From: Bacteroidota bacterium
Lineage (GTDB): Bacteria; Bacteroidota; Bacteroidia; Chitinophagales; BACL12
NCBI GenBank assembly: GCA_016124275.1
Contig: WGOA01000017.1
Coordinates: forward strand, 1 to 43,028
Direction: 5' to 3'
Length of the DNA stretch: 43,028 nucleotides
In this document: positions 24,045 through 32,640 of the stretch, piece by piece
How positions within the stretch are numbered: the stretch's first letter is position 1
Layout of the letters: each line of letters begins with the position of its first letter
Notes under the pieces: generated by a model
What the model was told of the DNA's origin: nothing
What the model saw: only the letters and a program-made list of their open reading frames with translations
The model's database searches: none
Made by a program: the position numbers and the translations under genes

Positions 24045-26729
24045 TCAGTTGTCGGTCAGATAGAATTTCTCAAAAAATTCCACGTAGCCGTCCAGATCCT
24101 TCTTGCGATAGAGTGCGGTGTAGTTGTTGCGGGACACGGCGATAACCTTGTAGGTATCCGGTTCCAGCCCTTCGAACACTTTTTTATCCGGAGCCAGGTC
24201 GCGGTAATACTTCATCGCTTTGTCCAGGTTCGAGAACGTCTTGACAAGAATAATGGTTTTGTCGCTCTCGAACAGCAGCGAAGAAACGCGAAGGTTTTCC
24301 AACGAGAAAAACTCCCGGTTAAAATCAGAGACTTTGGTTTTCATGGCGGCGGCCTCGCGCCCGACTTCGTACAAAACCAGGGCAACGAAATGCTCCGTGC
24401 CCGGATCCAGCGCATAGTCTGATTCGGTGGTTGCCGCTTCTTCCGCGCGCTGAATGACCGAGCCTAAACGCAGGTGGTTCAGCAATTCCTGCGCCCGAAC
24501 GGCCTGTTCGGTGCCAGGAAAAGCGTTGACGACATCCTGCAGGGCAATCTTGAAGGCTTCAACACTGTCCGTAGCCCCGAAAACCATCGCGCCCAACAGG
24601 GCGAACTGGGGTTTGATGGGATTTTCCGGAAACTGCTCGTCGGCAGAGGCAATTCGGCGCAAGACATCGGAGAACGCTTCCTGTTGGTATAGGTTAAAGG
24701 TGGTAGCGTAGTATTCCTTTACCGCATCATCCTTGCGCTCCAGTTTTTCGAAGTATGCCGGATCCAGAATAATGCTGGCAAAGACACTTTCAGGGAATTC
24801 TTCGAGCACTATTTTTTTGTAGGGCTCATTGGCAGGCGGAGCGAGCAACAGATACAGGTTGTAGGCCGTTTGCAACCGGTACTCGTTTTGCGGGAAGTCC
24901 TTGAGCAACTTCTTGAAGTACTCAATAGCCTGTGCATTGTTATCAAGATATTCTTTATAAATATTAGCTACATTATAGTAGCTTTCGATCAACCGCTGGT
25001 CAGAGGTGGCTTTGCCGGCGGAATCCACCGGAAGCACGGCCAGAAGTTCCTCCAGCGTCAATTCGGTGTCGTCCAAATCAACCGGGCCACCGTCGGCCAC
25101 TTTGCCCCCATTGGGTTCGTTTTCATCGGGTTCCGGCGCCGTGCTTCGTTTGTCCGATCGCCGCCAGTTGTCTTCCAGCGGTCGTTTGCCCCAAAGCTTG
25201 CGGAATTCTGAAAAGCCTCGCCCTTTTCGCGCTTCATCGTAGAAGTACCACTTGCCGTTGCCGGCTATGTTTCCGGTGCTGCTTCCACCTCTTCCAGGAA
25301 CATTGGGATCCTGGTACGTGTCCTCATCTTCCTCTTCCGGTCCGCGGGTTTCTTCCAGCCATTCTTCAATTTCAGCGACCCGCGCTTTTTCTGGAAGGCT
25401 GGCCCAATAGCGAAGCCGGTCTTCGGTATCGATGGTTTTCAGGTAATCAACCAGTCCCGACAGGCCATCGCGCCGGTCTTTGGCTTCGCGGTAGCGAACG
25501 TATTGCGGATCAAGGGTTACCAGAGCACTGTCGTAGTAGTAGAAAGCGGGCCGGAAGGCATCTTCGTCGTAATGAATGTCGGCCATGCGCAAGTAGGACA
25601 AGGCTTTTTGCCGGTTATCCGGTCCGGCATTGCGCACGGAGAGGTTCAGGTTTTCCATCCCGGCCTCCCGGTTTTTCTGTTCCAATTCAATGTCGGCGAT
25701 GGCGTAATAGATGAGCCCGAAGTAGTCCTTGTTCTTCTGGTCTTTGAGCAGGGCCGCCAGCATTTTCTTGATTTCGTCGCCCGATTTGAGTTTGTTGTCG
25801 CGCAGCAGGTTGGCCATGCTGATTTGCGTGAAAAACTCCATTTCGTAGTTGGGCTTCATGTCCAATACCGCTTCATATTGGGCAATGGCCTCACTGATTC
25901 GGCCGGTATTGCTGTAAAGCTGCGCCAGAATGAAACTGTAGCGAATTCGGTCGGCTTTGGGCTTGGTGTTCTCAATGGCCAGCTTCAGCGGCTCAAGGGC
26001 ATTCTCGTACTTGTTTTGTTTGAGCAACAAATGCGCTTGCACGGCCTCTAATTCGCCCGAAAGCGCTTTGGGAAAGTCCTCGTTGCCCCGGATAACGCTC
26101 AAGGCAGTCTGGGCATCGCTGTATCGCCCCATTTCAATGAGCGTGCGCGTGATCCAAAGCGAGGCTAAAGGACTTTTTTTGTGGTGCTTGAGCCAGGCAA
26201 ACGATTGGTCCTGGGAAGGCAGGTTGTCGTTGGCAGACGGTTTTTTCTTCTTTTTCTTCTTCTTTTTTTTCTTTTTGCTGCTTTTGCTGCGCTCTTTATC
26301 AATGTCGTCGTACTCAGAGATCAGGTACTGAAACGACTCCAGGGCTTTGTCATACTCTTGCTTGTAGAAATAGGCCTTTCCCACTAAAAAATAGGCGTCA
26401 TCTACCCATTTGCTGTTTTTGTGAAGCTGAATGGGAAAAGACGAGCGTTTGATGACATCATCCATGTCAGCGGCGACGCCTTTGGCATCTTCGGGCTTTC
26501 CATACTTGAAAACCGGAAGCAGCAATTCGTAATTGTCCTTTTGGCCGTCAAAGAGCTTCTTTTGCGTTTCCTGGATCTTTAGATTCGCGTTGAAATATGC
26601 GTTGTCTCTTGCCGTTACATCGTGGTATGAGCGCTTAATGATATTGTCTTGGCTCAATACTTCTAAGCCAGACAGCAGAGCCATCATCAGCAGCAACGGG
26701 CTAGCCAGAAAGGATAAACGTTTTTTCAA
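24045..26729 (-). CDS. sprE: SprE/PorW-like tetratricopeptide protein, T9SS-associated
   Basis: An 894-residue periplasmic TPR protein resembling SprE of F. johnsoniae and PorW of P. gingivalis, which are needed for T9SS function and contact the PorKN/PorLM complex. Landmarks are IIKRSYHDVTARDNAYFNAN after the signal peptide, DDAYFLVGKAYFYKQEYDKALESFQYLI (TPR) near residue 110, repeated TPR-like helices to about 400, a second helical block (DQRLIESYYNVANIYKEYLDNNAQAIEYFKKLL) and a C-terminal domain ending YVEFFEKFYLTDN. Two oddities: relatives are lipoproteins, but this signal peptide ends VLSQ and I see no cysteine in the protein; and a run of 12 lysines lies near residue 152. It heads the minus-strand run to PBP1A. 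Assignment is by pattern, not alignment. Confidence 0.75.
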   Translation of the reverse strand: MKKRLSFLASPLLLMMALLSGLEVLSQDNIIKRSYHDVTARDNAYFNANLKIQETQKKLFDGQKDNYELLLPVFKYGKPEDAKGVAADMDDVIKRSSFPIQLHKNSKWVDDAYFLVGKAYFYKQEYDKALESFQYLISEYDDIDKERSKSSKKKKKKKKKKKKPSANDNLPSQDQSFAWLKHHKKSPLASLWITRTLIEMGRYSDAQTALSVIRGNEDFPKALSGELEAVQAHLLLKQNKYENALEPLKLAIENTKPKADRIRYSFILAQLYSNTGRISEAIAQYEAVLDMKPNYEMEFFTQISMANLLRDNKLKSGDEIKKMLAALLKDQKNKDYFGLIYYAIADIELEQKNREAGMENLNLSVRNAGPDNRQKALSYLRMADIHYDEDAFRPAFYYYDSALVTLDPQYVRYREAKDRRDGLSGLVDYLKTIDTEDRLRYWASLPEKARVAEIEEWLEETRGPEEEDEDTYQDPNVPGRGGSSTGNIAGNGKWYFYDEARKGRGFSEFRKLWGKRPLEDNWRRSDKRSTAPEPDENEPNGGKVADGGPVDLDDTELTLEELLAVLPVDSAGKATSDQRLIESYYNVANIYKEYLDNNAQAIEYFKKLLKDFPQNEYRLQTAYNLYLLLAPPANEPYKKIVLEEFPESVFASIILDPAYFEKLERKDDAVKEYYATTFNLYQQEAFSDVLRRIASADEQFPENPIKPQFALLGAMVFGATDSVEAFKIALQDVVNAFPGTEQAVRAQELLNHLRLGSVIQRAEEAATTESDYALDPGTEHFVALVLYEVGREAAAMKTKVSDFNREFFSLENLRVSSLLFESDKTIILVKTFSNLDKAMKYYRDLAPDKKVFEGLEPDTYKVIAVSRNNYTALYRKKDLDGYVEFFEKFYLTDN
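26241..26276 (-). repeat. Poly-lysine codon tract in the SprE-like gene
   Basis: Twelve consecutive lysine codons (mixed AAA and AAG, including an uninterrupted run of eight A on the coding strand), bounded by serine-rich sequence and PSAND. Such tracts are prone to polymerase and ribosome slippage. Confidence 0.95.
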
Positions 26730-26831
26730 AACCGAACAGGGTTGGGCGAAATGGACAATGGCGTTCTGGAAGAACGGCCGGAACCGTATAAAATTATTGT
26801 TTAATCGCTAAAAAAGCCACCTTCGCCCAGC

Positions 26832-27704
26832 ATGCCGCCGAGTCAACCAGGAAAAGGAGGACGTTTTAAACGTTTACAGGAGCATTATCGGCTCGTGGTG
26901 ATGGAAGACGAGACCCTGGAGCTCCGCGCATCGGTTAAACTATCGCTGCTGAATGTGTACGTAGCCATCAGCGTAGTGTTGACCGTGTTGGCCGTTTTAA
27001 TTTTTTGCCTCATTTATTTTACGCCAATCAAAAACTACCTGGTGGGGTACAACCAGGTCAACGTGAGCCGATCGGTGCTGGAACAGGAGAATTTGTTGGA
27101 TTCTCTGCTCAAGGTAACACAGCAGCAGGATCGGTGGGCAGCCAACATCAGCAGTATCCTCAGGGGCGAGGTGGACACGGCCAGGAATCGCCAACAAGGC
27201 GGGGGCCAGACCTATGACAACCTGGACTTAAACAACGTACCGCCGGAAGACCTGGCCCTGCGGGAGCAAATTACCCGCGCTGATTATTTCAACTTGCGCG
27301 GCGCAGAGGAGGCCAATAACACCCGGGATTTTAGGGATGGTCCTTTCTTTTTGCCGCTTGAAGGGGTGGTCAGCGCTGCTTTTGACCCGGGGGAGGGGCA
27401 CTTTGGCGTTGACATTGTCAGCCGCGAGAATGCTCCGGTTAAAGCCGTTCGCGATGGCCGGGTCATTGACACCTACTGGGATAGCGAAACAGGAAATGTC
27501 ATCGTGTTGCAGCACGAATTTGGGTTGATCTCGATGTACAAACACAACAGCAGCCTTTTGAGAAAAGTGGGTAATTTCGTTCGAGCCGGGGATGCCATTG
27601 CTGTTGTGGGCAATACCGGCGAACTTTCGTCCGGACCTCATCTCCATTTTGAATTGTGGCACGATCGCGCGCCATTGGATCCGGAGGATTTTCTCACGTT
27701 CTAG
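26832..27704 (+). CDS. M23 family metallopeptidase
   Basis: A 290-residue peptidoglycan hydrolase of the LytM/M23 type. A cytoplasmic N-terminus of about 38 residues precedes one transmembrane helix (about 40-63), then a coiled-coil-like stretch (75-115) and the C-terminal peptidase domain. Zinc ligands are visible as His190 and Asp194 (HFGVD) and His272 (HLHFE), with His238 and His270 as further active-site histidines, so the enzyme should be active. It probably cuts peptide cross-links in the wall. It stands directly before a bactofilin gene; linked M23-bactofilin pairs are known to shape cells in other bacteria (for example LmdC/BacA-type pairs), so a local wall-remodelling role is a reasonable inference. 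It diverges from the SprE-like gene with 102 bases between starts. Confidence 0.93.
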   Translation: MPPSQPGKGGRFKRLQEHYRLVVMEDETLELRASVKLSLLNVYVAISVVLTVLAVLIFCLIYFTPIKNYLVGYNQVNVSRSVLEQENLLDSLLKVTQQQDRWAANISSILRGEVDTARNRQQGGGQTYDNLDLNNVPPEDLALREQITRADYFNLRGAEEANNTRDFRDGPFFLPLEGVVSAAFDPGEGHFGVDIVSRENAPVKAVRDGRVIDTYWDSETGNVIVLQHEFGLISMYKHNSSLLRKVGNFVRAGDAIAVVGNTGELSSGPHLHFELWHDRAPLDPEDFLTF

Positions 27705-27740
27705 GCCTTGTTCTTCACGATCTCAACGCTATTTCGCTCT

Positions 27741-28166
27741 ATGTTTGGCAGCAACCGAAAATCCGGAGGCATCGGCAGGCCCGAATTGCTTACGGTGGGT
27801 TTGAATACCCTGGCAAAGGGAACGGTAGTCAGCGGCGACCTCCAGTCTGACGGCATTCTCCGGATTGATGGAACCGTCAAGGGCACGGTGCGGACCAAAG
27901 CAAAAATTGCCCTGGGCAAGTCGGGGCTCATTGAAGGCGATATTTACTGCGATGAGGCAGACATTGAGGGCCAGGTAACGGGTGCTGTCAATGTTGCCCA
28001 CAAACTTACCATTCGCAGCCACGGCAAGGTTTTTGGCGATATTCATACCGGCAAACTCGTTGTGGAGCCCGGTGCTTCCTTCAACGGTTCCTGCAGCATG
28101 GGTGCGCAGGCCAAAATGCCGCAAAGCGATCGAAAAGCCCCCGTCCTCCAAAAAGAAGCCGTTTGA
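27741..28166 (+). CDS. Bactofilin (polymer-forming cytoskeletal protein)
   Basis: A 141-residue bactofilin. The centre is a right-handed beta-helix of short repeats (TVVSGDLQSDGILRIDGTVKG, KIALGKSGLIEGDIYCDEADIEGQVTGAV, RSHGKVFGDIHTGKLVVEPGASFNGSCSMG) between short disordered ends. Bactofilins polymerise without nucleotide beneath the membrane and position wall enzymes. ATG 27741 is chosen over the longer frame because MFGSNRKSGG matches the usual short N-terminus. It starts 36 bases after the M23 peptidase gene, and its 3' end overlaps atpZ in another frame. Confidence 0.95.
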   Translation: MFGSNRKSGGIGRPELLTVGLNTLAKGTVVSGDLQSDGILRIDGTVKGTVRTKAKIALGKSGLIEGDIYCDEADIEGQVTGAVNVAHKLTIRSHGKVFGDIHTGKLVVEPGASFNGSCSMGAQAKMPQSDRKAPVLQKEAV

Positions 28167-28353
28167 TGCCTATGCCCGGTATTCCGGCATGGCCCTGCAA
28201 ATGGGTATAACCATTTTTCTGGGGGTTTGGGGAGGCCAGAAGCTGGACCTGCTTTGGCATACAACCCCTTGGCTCTCTGTGCTTTGCAGCCTTTTGGGTG
28301 TTGGTGCTGCACTTTACCTGATGTTGAAAGAATTTCTTCGACCCCGCTCATGA
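28102..28353 (+). CDS. atpZ: AtpZ/AtpI family small membrane protein
   Basis: About 83 residues with two transmembrane helices (GMALQMGITIFLGVWGG and LSVLCSLLGVGAALYLML), preceded by the basic KKKPFDAYARYSG segment typical of Bacteroidota AtpZ. AtpZ-type proteins are accessory to F-type ATP synthase (AtpI-like assembly of the c-ring or Mg2+/Ca2+ transport). No ATG precedes the conserved YARYSG; GTG 28102 is the most plausible start and overlaps the bactofilin gene by 65 bases. The TGA stop overlaps the next ATG (ATGA), indicating translational coupling. Confidence 0.75.
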   Translation: MRRPKCRKAIEKPPSSKKKPFDAYARYSGMALQMGITIFLGVWGGQKLDLLWHTTPWLSVLCSLLGVGAALYLMLKEFLRPRS

Positions 28354-28763
28354 ACGTCCGTCATTTCCTTCGAATTTGGGTGCCCATGACGCTGGTTACC
28401 GGCCTGGCCAGTGCCGGTGCGGCTTATGCGTTGGGGCTGGAGCGCGACGGTTGGTTGCTCAGCCTGGCCTTGTGGGGGCTATTTAGCTCGCTGACGCTGG
28501 TAGCGGCCTGGGGCAGCCTTCGCGCAATGGACGACCGCGATTTCCCCCGTTTTCAATCCTACTTCATGGGCAGCCTGATGGGAAAAATCCTGCTGACCGG
28601 CCTGATCATGGGCATTTACGCCTACACCACGGAACACAAAACCACCGCGGTGCTGTTGCCCGTTGGGTTGAGCTACTTGCCTTTTTTGCTGCTGGAGACG
28701 CTGTACCTGAGCAAAGCGTCGCGCGAAAAGGGCCCTTATCCCTCCAAGAAACAGGCTTCTTAA
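28350..28763 (+). CDS. Small four-helix membrane protein in AtpI position
   Basis: A 137-residue protein with four predicted hydrophobic helices (near residues 7-27, 33-52, 70-90 and 97-115) and a basic C-terminus. I do not recognise a named family with certainty. In related genomes a protein of this size and topology sits between atpZ and atpB and is treated as AtpI-like. It is coupled to atpZ by an ATGA overlap, which supports a shared role. No atpB follows: the next gene, accC, is convergent and ends nine bases away. Confidence 0.65.
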   Translation: MNVRHFLRIWVPMTLVTGLASAGAAYALGLERDGWLLSLALWGLFSSLTLVAAWGSLRAMDDRDFPRFQSYFMGSLMGKILLTGLIMGIYAYTTEHKTTAVLLPVGLSYLPFLLLETLYLSKASREKGPYPSKKQAS

Positions 28764-28772
28764 CGGTGCCTG

Positions 28773-30116
28773 CTACAAATCGCTGAGGTCAAAATCGTTC
28801 ATAAACGACGTATCGAAGCTTCCGGAAACGAAGCGCGGGTCCACCATTAACTTTTTGTGGAAAGGAATGGTGGTGGCGATGCCCTCGATAATGAACTCAT
28901 CCAGCGCGCGGCGCATCTTGGCAATGGCCTCCGGGCGGCTTTTAGAGCGGACGATGAGCTTGGCAATCATGGAATCGTAGTAGGGCGGGATGGAGTATCC
29001 CGCTGAAGCATGGGTGTCAACGCGCACACCATGGCCTTTAGGACTGTGGAAATTGGTGATTCTGCCCGGGCAAGGGGCAAAGTTTTTTCGGGGGTCTTCA
29101 GCGTTGATCCGGCACTCAATGGAGTGACCGACTGGGAAATAGGCGTCCTGGGTAAGCCGCGATCCACCTGCAATCAGGATTTGCTCCCGAATCAGGTCAA
29201 GGTCCATCACTTCTTCGGTAACGGTGTGCTCTACCTGGATGCGGGTATTCATTTCCATGAAGTAGAAATTTCTGTGTTTGTCTACAAGAAATTCTACGGT
29301 CCCGACGCTTTCATAACCAATTGCCTCGGCAGCCTTGATGGCCGCTGCTCCCATTTTCTTGCGAAGCTTATCATCCATGAAGGGCGAGGGCGCTTCTTCG
29401 ACCAGTTTCTGATGGCGGCGTTGCACAGAACAATCGCGCTCCGAAAGATGCGCAGCATTTCCGTGTTGATCGCCCATGATCTGGATTTCAATGTGGCGAG
29501 GCTCTTCGATGTACTTTTCCATGTACACGCCGGCATTGCCAAACGATGCTTCCGCTTCCTGGGCAGCGCGTTGGAACGAGTTCTCCAGCTCTTTTTCTTC
29601 CCAGACGATGCGCATGCCCTTGCCGCCGCCGCCCGCAGTGGCTTTGAGAATAACCGGGTAGCCAATGCGCTCGGCGTCTTTCTTGGCTTTTCCGATGTCT
29701 TTGAGCAGGCCTTCCGAGCCGGGAATGACAGGCACTCCAGCCTTTTTCATCGTGGTCTTAGCGGTGATCTTGTCGCCCATTTGGCGAATCATCTCGGCAT
29801 TGGGACCAATGAACTTGATGCCGTACTCCGCGCAGATTTCTGAGAATTCGGCATTTTCAGCCAAAAAACCATAGCCTGGGTGAATAGCGTCAGCATTGGT
29901 GATCTCTGCCGCGGCCATAATGCGTTGAATGTCCAGGTAGCTCTCGGAGCTGCGCGGACCGCCTATGCAAACGGCTTCATCGGCAAAACGGATGGCCAGG
30001 CTTTCTTTGTCCGCCGTAGAATAGACCGCCACGGTCTTGATGCCCATCTCTTTGGCGGTGCGAAGCACTCGCAGCGCAATTTCTCCGCGGTTGGCGATTA
30101 GAATTTTCTTAAACAT
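28773..30116 (-). CDS. accC: Acetyl-CoA carboxylase, biotin carboxylase subunit
   Basis: A 447-residue biotin carboxylase that uses ATP and bicarbonate to carboxylate the biotin on AccB, the first half-reaction of malonyl-CoA formation. [16 protein letters not shown] is the family N-terminus, so ATG 30116 is chosen although the frame runs to 30239. Other landmarks are [13 protein letters not shown] (77-89), the ATP-grasp glycine loop GGGGKGM (162-168), [41 protein letters not shown] and [13 protein letters not shown]. It ends the fabH-efp-accB-accC run, 16 bases after accB. The carboxyltransferase genes are not in the window. Confidence 0.97.
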   Translation of the reverse strand: MFKKILIANRGEIALRVLRTAKEMGIKTVAVYSTADKESLAIRFADEAVCIGGPRSSESYLDIQRIMAAAEITNADAIHPGYGFLAENAEFSEICAEYGIKFIGPNAEMIRQMGDKITAKTTMKKAGVPVIPGSEGLLKDIGKAKKDAERIGYPVILKATAGGGGKGMRIVWEEKELENSFQRAAQEAEASFGNAGVYMEKYIEEPRHIEIQIMGDQHGNAAHLSERDCSVQRRHQKLVEEAPSPFMDDKLRKKMGAAAIKAAEAIGYESVGTVEFLVDKHRNFYFMEMNTRIQVEHTVTEEVMDLDLIREQILIAGGSRLTQDAYFPVGHSIECRINAEDPRKNFAPCPGRITNFHSPKGHGVRVDTHASAGYSIPPYYDSMIAKLIVRSKSRPEAIAKMRRALDEFIIEGIATTIPFHKKLMVDPRFVSGSFDTSFMNDFDLSDL

Positions 30117-30132
30117 GGCGGTTTCCGGGGCC

Positions 30133-30630
30133 TCAGCCTTTGGGATCGATAAGGAAAAGGGGCTGCTCATACTCCACCGGGCTGGCGTCGTCCGGGTAGA
30201 TTTTGACAATCGTGCCCGAAACTTCGGACTCGATTTCATTGAAGAGCTTCATGGCTTCGATCACGCACAACACCATGCCAGGGGTCACTTTATCGCCGAC
30301 TTTGACAAAGAGTTCTTTGTCGGGGGAAGGGCGGCGGTACAGCGTCCCAACCATAGGGGATTTTATGGTATGGTAGTTGCTCGGAGCCTCTGCTGGAGCA
30401 GCTGCCGCCGCAGGAGCTGGCGCGCTGCTTACCGGAGCGGGAAGGGCTGCAGGGGCTGGAGAAGGCGCCGGAGCGACCATCTGCACAGGCGCTGGCGCAG
30501 CAGCAACTCCGGCAGGCATGCCTTCAGCGGTGCGCAGGCGGATCCGAAAGTCTCCTCGCTCAATGGTGAGGTCGGCGATATTGGTTTTGCCAATCAGCCG
30601 AATCAGGTCAGTTATCTCTTTGTAATCCAT
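30133..30630 (-). CDS. accB: Biotin carboxyl carrier protein of acetyl-CoA carboxylase
   Basis: A 165-residue carrier. An N-terminal segment (1-36) is followed by a long Ala/Pro linker (about 40-82) and the biotinyl domain, with the modification site Lys128 in the EAMK motif ([10 protein letters not shown]). The linker lets the biotin swing between the carboxylase and carboxyltransferase sites. It sits between efp and accC, with gaps of 5 and 16 bases, so the three are almost certainly one transcript. Confidence 0.96.
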   Translation of the reverse strand: MDYKEITDLIRLIGKTNIADLTIERGDFRIRLRTAEGMPAGVAAAPAPVQMVAPAPSPAPAALPAPVSSAPAPAAAAAPAEAPSNYHTIKSPMVGTLYRRPSPDKELFVKVGDKVTPGMVLCVIEAMKLFNEIESEVSGTIVKIYPDDASPVEYEQPLFLIDPKG

Positions 30631-30635
30631 GGCGG

Positions 30636-31202
30636 TCAGTCTTTTGCGCGCTCAATGTAGGCGCCAGTGGCCGTGTCGATTTTAATGCGTTCGCCCTGAG
30701 CGATAAACAGCGGGATTCGCACTTCGGCTCCCGAGGAAACGGTTGCTGGTTTAAGCGTGTTGGTGGCCGTATCGCCTTTCAGACCAGGTTCGGTATAAAC
30801 CACTTCGAGGACGACATTTGACGGTAACTCTACGCCAATTGGCGACTCATCTTCGGCCAGCACCATGATGGTCACTTCTTGTCCCTCGGTGAGAAACTGA
30901 GGCGCATCAATCAACTTTTCAGGAATAGCCACCTGCTCGTAGGTGTCGTTGTTCATGAAGTTGTACCCGTAATCATCCTTGTACAGAAATTGCGAGATGC
31001 GGCGTTCAATCCGGACCTCGTCCACCTTATGCCCGGAGGGCCAGGTGTTGTCCACGACTTTGCCGGAGGTGAGGCTCTTGAGTTTCGCCCGCACAAATGC
31101 CGGACCCTTGCCTGGCTTGACGTGTTGAAAATCAACGATAATCCATAGGTCACCATTGTACCTCATGGTGAAACCGTTGCGGAATTCTGAAGTGCTTGCC
31201 AT
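30636..31202 (-). CDS. efp: Elongation factor P
   Basis: A 188-residue three-domain translation factor that relieves ribosome stalling at consecutive prolines. The loop that reaches the peptidyl-transferase centre is [10 protein letters not shown], with Lys32 at the tip, the usual residue for post-translational modification; no modification gene is seen nearby. The C-terminal OB domain carries the family signature around [21 protein letters not shown]. Length is standard. It starts 23 bases after fabH in the fatty-acid run, an arrangement common in Bacteroidota. Confidence 0.97.
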   Translation of the reverse strand: MASTSEFRNGFTMRYNGDLWIIVDFQHVKPGKGPAFVRAKLKSLTSGKVVDNTWPSGHKVDEVRIERRISQFLYKDDYGYNFMNNDTYEQVAIPEKLIDAPQFLTEGQEVTIMVLAEDESPIGVELPSNVVLEVVYTEPGLKGDTATNTLKPATVSSGAEVRIPLFIAQGERIKIDTATGAYIERAKD

Positions 31203-31225
31203 GCTGAAATGAAAATTGGTTTGGG

Positions 31226-32224
31226 CTATTTGGGGTCATAGGCCCACTTGACCAGGGCTGATCCCCAGGTAAAGCCACCACCAAATGCTGCAAAGATCAG
31301 GTTATCGCCTTTATGGAGTTTGTCTTCCCATTCCCAAAGGCACAAGGGAATGGTGGCTCCGGTGGTGTTGCCGTACTTCTGAATGTTAACCATAACGCGG
31401 TCCTCCGGCAGGTTCATGCGCTGCGCTGTGGCGTCAATAATGCGTTTGTTGGCCTGGTGCGGCACCAGCCAGGCAATATCATCTCCTTTGAGCCCGTGCT
31501 TGAGCATGATTTCCTCAGCGGCATCGGCCATTTTAGTGACCGCGAATTTGAAAACCTTGGGTCCTTCCTGCGTAATGTAGTGCTCCTGTGCCATAACCGT
31601 TTCAACGGTTGCTGGGTTCAAGGAGCCCCCGGCTTTTTGGCGAAGCAGGTCTTTGCCCGTGCCGTCTGATTTCAAGAGCGCATCCTGAAGCCCAAGCCCT
31701 TCGTGGTTTGGCTCCAACAAAATGGCCCCGGCGGCATCGCCGAAGAGCACGCAAGTGGTCCTGTCTGTGTAATTGACAATGGAGGACATCTTATCCGAGC
31801 CCACCACGACGACTTTTTTATATGCGCCGGATTCTATCATCCGCGCTCCAACCGTTAATGCGTACAAAAAGCCCGAGCAGGCTGCATTGAGGTCAAAGCT
31901 GGCGATGTTTCTGATGCCTACCTTCTCGCAAATGATGTTGGCTGTAGCAGGAAAGAGCATGTCTGGTGTAACCGTAGTACAAATCAGCATGTCCACCTCT
32001 TCCGGACCAATGTTGGCTTTCTTTAAAAGTCCTTTGACCGCCTCGGCACCCATGTCCGAGCTTGCCTTGGTTTTGTCCTGAAGAATTCTGCGCTCAACGA
32101 TACCAGTCCGGGTCTGTATCCACTCGTCTGTGGTGTCTACCATTTTTTCCAGCTCAACGTTGGTTAACCGGAATTCTGGTACCCAGCCGTTGACGGCGGT
32201 GATGGCTGCGGTAGTTTTTTTCAT
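31226..32224 (-). CDS. fabH: 3-oxoacyl-ACP synthase III
   Basis: A 332-residue ketoacyl-ACP synthase III, which starts fatty-acid synthesis by condensing an acyl-CoA with malonyl-ACP. The catalytic triad is visible: Cys116 in NAACSGF, His256 in PHQANKRI and Asn286 in YGNTTGATIP. The N-terminal DEWIQTRTGIVERR and C-terminal GGGFTWGSALVKW are typical. It is separated from rpmF by a 216-base gap with no gene; plsX, which often lies between them in other bacteria, is absent here. Confidence 0.97.
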   Translation of the reverse strand: MKKTTAAITAVNGWVPEFRLTNVELEKMVDTTDEWIQTRTGIVERRILQDKTKASSDMGAEAVKGLLKKANIGPEEVDMLICTTVTPDMLFPATANIICEKVGIRNIASFDLNAACSGFLYALTVGARMIESGAYKKVVVVGSDKMSSIVNYTDRTTCVLFGDAAGAILLEPNHEGLGLQDALLKSDGTGKDLLRQKAGGSLNPATVETVMAQEHYITQEGPKVFKFAVTKMADAAEEIMLKHGLKGDDIAWLVPHQANKRIIDATAQRMNLPEDRVMVNIQKYGNTTGATIPLCLWEWEDKLHKGDNLIFAAFGGGFTWGSALVKWAYDPK

Positions 32225-32295
32225 GCGGGCTTTTTACCGGCTGAAGCAGGTTGTTGAACCTCTCCGTCAGGCAGAGGGGGCTTCAGCGCGGAAGG

Positions 32296-32328
32296 TGAAA
32301 ATAGGGTGCATGAAGCTAAATCGCCAAA
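32296..32328 (-). promoter_or_regulatory. Weak candidate promoter before fabH
   Basis: On the minus strand, TTTG (32328-32325), 21 bases, then TATTTTCA (32303-32296), four of six consensus positions in the -7 box. It overlaps a small inverted repeat, CAAACC-N4-GGTTTG at 32325-32340. The rest of the 32225-32440 gap holds no open gene on the minus strand that I can support. Confidence 0.25.
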
Positions 32329-32440
32329 CCATGCGGTTTGCCTTTGATTTACCCAAGACTTCTTATAAACAAAGAAAACCCGGCGTCAGAACCGTGAGAT
32401 TCCGGCCCGGGCTGGTCGGCAAAACCGCAAAACAGGCTGA

Positions 32441-32626
32441 TTAGAGCGCGTTTTTCGGTTCAATAGCGAGTTGTCCGCGGTAATAGCCGCATTCCGGACA
32501 AACCCGGTGCCACAATACGGGCGAACCGCAATTTGAGCAAGAGGCTACAGTAGGGGTAACCGCTTTATCATGGGTGCGGCGCTTGTCCCGGCGGGTTTTG
32601 GAAATTTTTCGCTTTGGGTGTGGCAT
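32441..32626 (-). CDS. rpmF: 50S ribosomal protein L32
   Basis: A 61-residue basic ribosomal protein. [17 protein letters not shown] is the L32 start, and a zinc-ribbon is formed by Cys30, Cys33, Cys43 and Cys46 (CSNC and CPEC). It is a zinc-binding (C+) form. It follows yceD by 14 bases, the conserved yceD-rpmF pair. Confidence 0.97.
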   Translation of the reverse strand: MPHPKRKISKTRRDKRRTHDKAVTPTVASCSNCGSPVLWHRVCPECGYYRGQLAIEPKNAL

Positions 32627-32640
32627 GACCTAACGGGTAT

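Noticed and set aside
32130-32444. 104-codon plus-strand open frame spanning the fabH-rpmF gap
   Set aside because: It begins antisense inside fabH, has no recognisable domain, and lies opposite to the direction of the surrounding operon.
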